Below, one piece after another: positions 34,699-34,737 of a stretch of DNA of 34,737 nucleotides. The notes beneath the pieces were generated by a model. It worked only from the letters and a program-made list of their open reading frames with translations, was not told the DNA's origin and ran no database searches. How positions within the stretch are numbered: position 1 is the stretch's first letter; each line of letters begins with the position of its first letter. The DNA is from Glutinoglossum americanum (lineage: Eukaryota; Ascomycota; Geoglossomycetes; Geoglossales; Geoglossaceae), in contig JAGHQL010000229.1 of NCBI GenBank assembly GCA_020080175.1, positions 1-34,737 of the forward strand. Reading direction: 5' to 3'. The translations under genes and the position numbers were made by a program.

Positions 34699-34737
<39 letters not shown>
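34627..34737. repeat. Near-pure poly-G tract at the window end
   Basis: 111 bases that are G apart from a few A and one C, reaching the last base. No fungal gene or telomere (TTAGGG) explains it. It may be a real simple repeat or a low-quality contig end. Confidence 0.9.

Noticed and set aside
1-34737. A search by eye for tRNAs, snRNAs, transposons, CRISPR arrays and secondary-metabolite or defence genes.
   Set aside because: No B-box-like tRNA pattern, terminal repeats, transposase motifs or cluster genes were found; the content is housekeeping genes.

Overview
This is nuclear DNA of a filamentous ascomycete (Pezizomycotina-type). The genes are split by short introns, mostly 44-72 nt, with GT..AG ends and CTAAC/CTAAT-like branch sites. 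Several encoded proteins have the layout seen in Aspergillus/Neurospora-type fungi. I rebuilt ten protein genes by joining reading frames across introns; for the nine main models the exon phases add up exactly and the joined proteins match family motifs. No tRNA, rRNA, CRISPR array or transposon was recognised.

Layout: 1-2949 (-) J-domain protein, cut by the window start. 4406-5851 (-) HIS5 histidinol-phosphate aminotransferase. 6271-9825 (-) NMA111, a nuclear HtrA-type serine protease with 10 exons. 10479-11329 (-) small basic Myb/SANT-like protein. 12561-14256 (+) glutamine-rich SSXT/SS18-family protein. 14740-16103 (+) CNS1/TTC4-type Hsp90 co-chaperone. 16481-20778 (-) INCENP/Sli15 inner centromere protein. 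21799-22398 (-) tentative small two-finger C2H2 protein. 23165-26275 (-) Gyp5-type TBC Rab-GAP. 28111-33645 (+) DNA topoisomerase II. The window ends in a long, nearly pure poly-G tract.

These are mostly conserved housekeeping genes, each with its own promoter and not in operons. Two themes recur: chaperone work (J-protein, Cns1) and chromosome segregation or chromatin (INCENP, topoisomerase II, SSXT/SWI-SNF-type subunit, Myb-like protein). The main stretches without a gene are 2950-4405, 9826-10478, 11330-12560, 20779-21798, 26276-28110 and 33646-34737.

I found no convincing new multi-gene system. The observations most worth a second look are local: a 219-nt tandem duplication inside the topoisomerase II tail, an 84-bp tandem duplication abutting the 3' end of the Myb-like gene, an upstream ORF overlapping the SSXT start codon, abrupt strand-composition switches inside CNS1, ACGCG-type elements upstream of the two mitotic genes, and poly-G tracts that may be sequencing or assembly artefacts.
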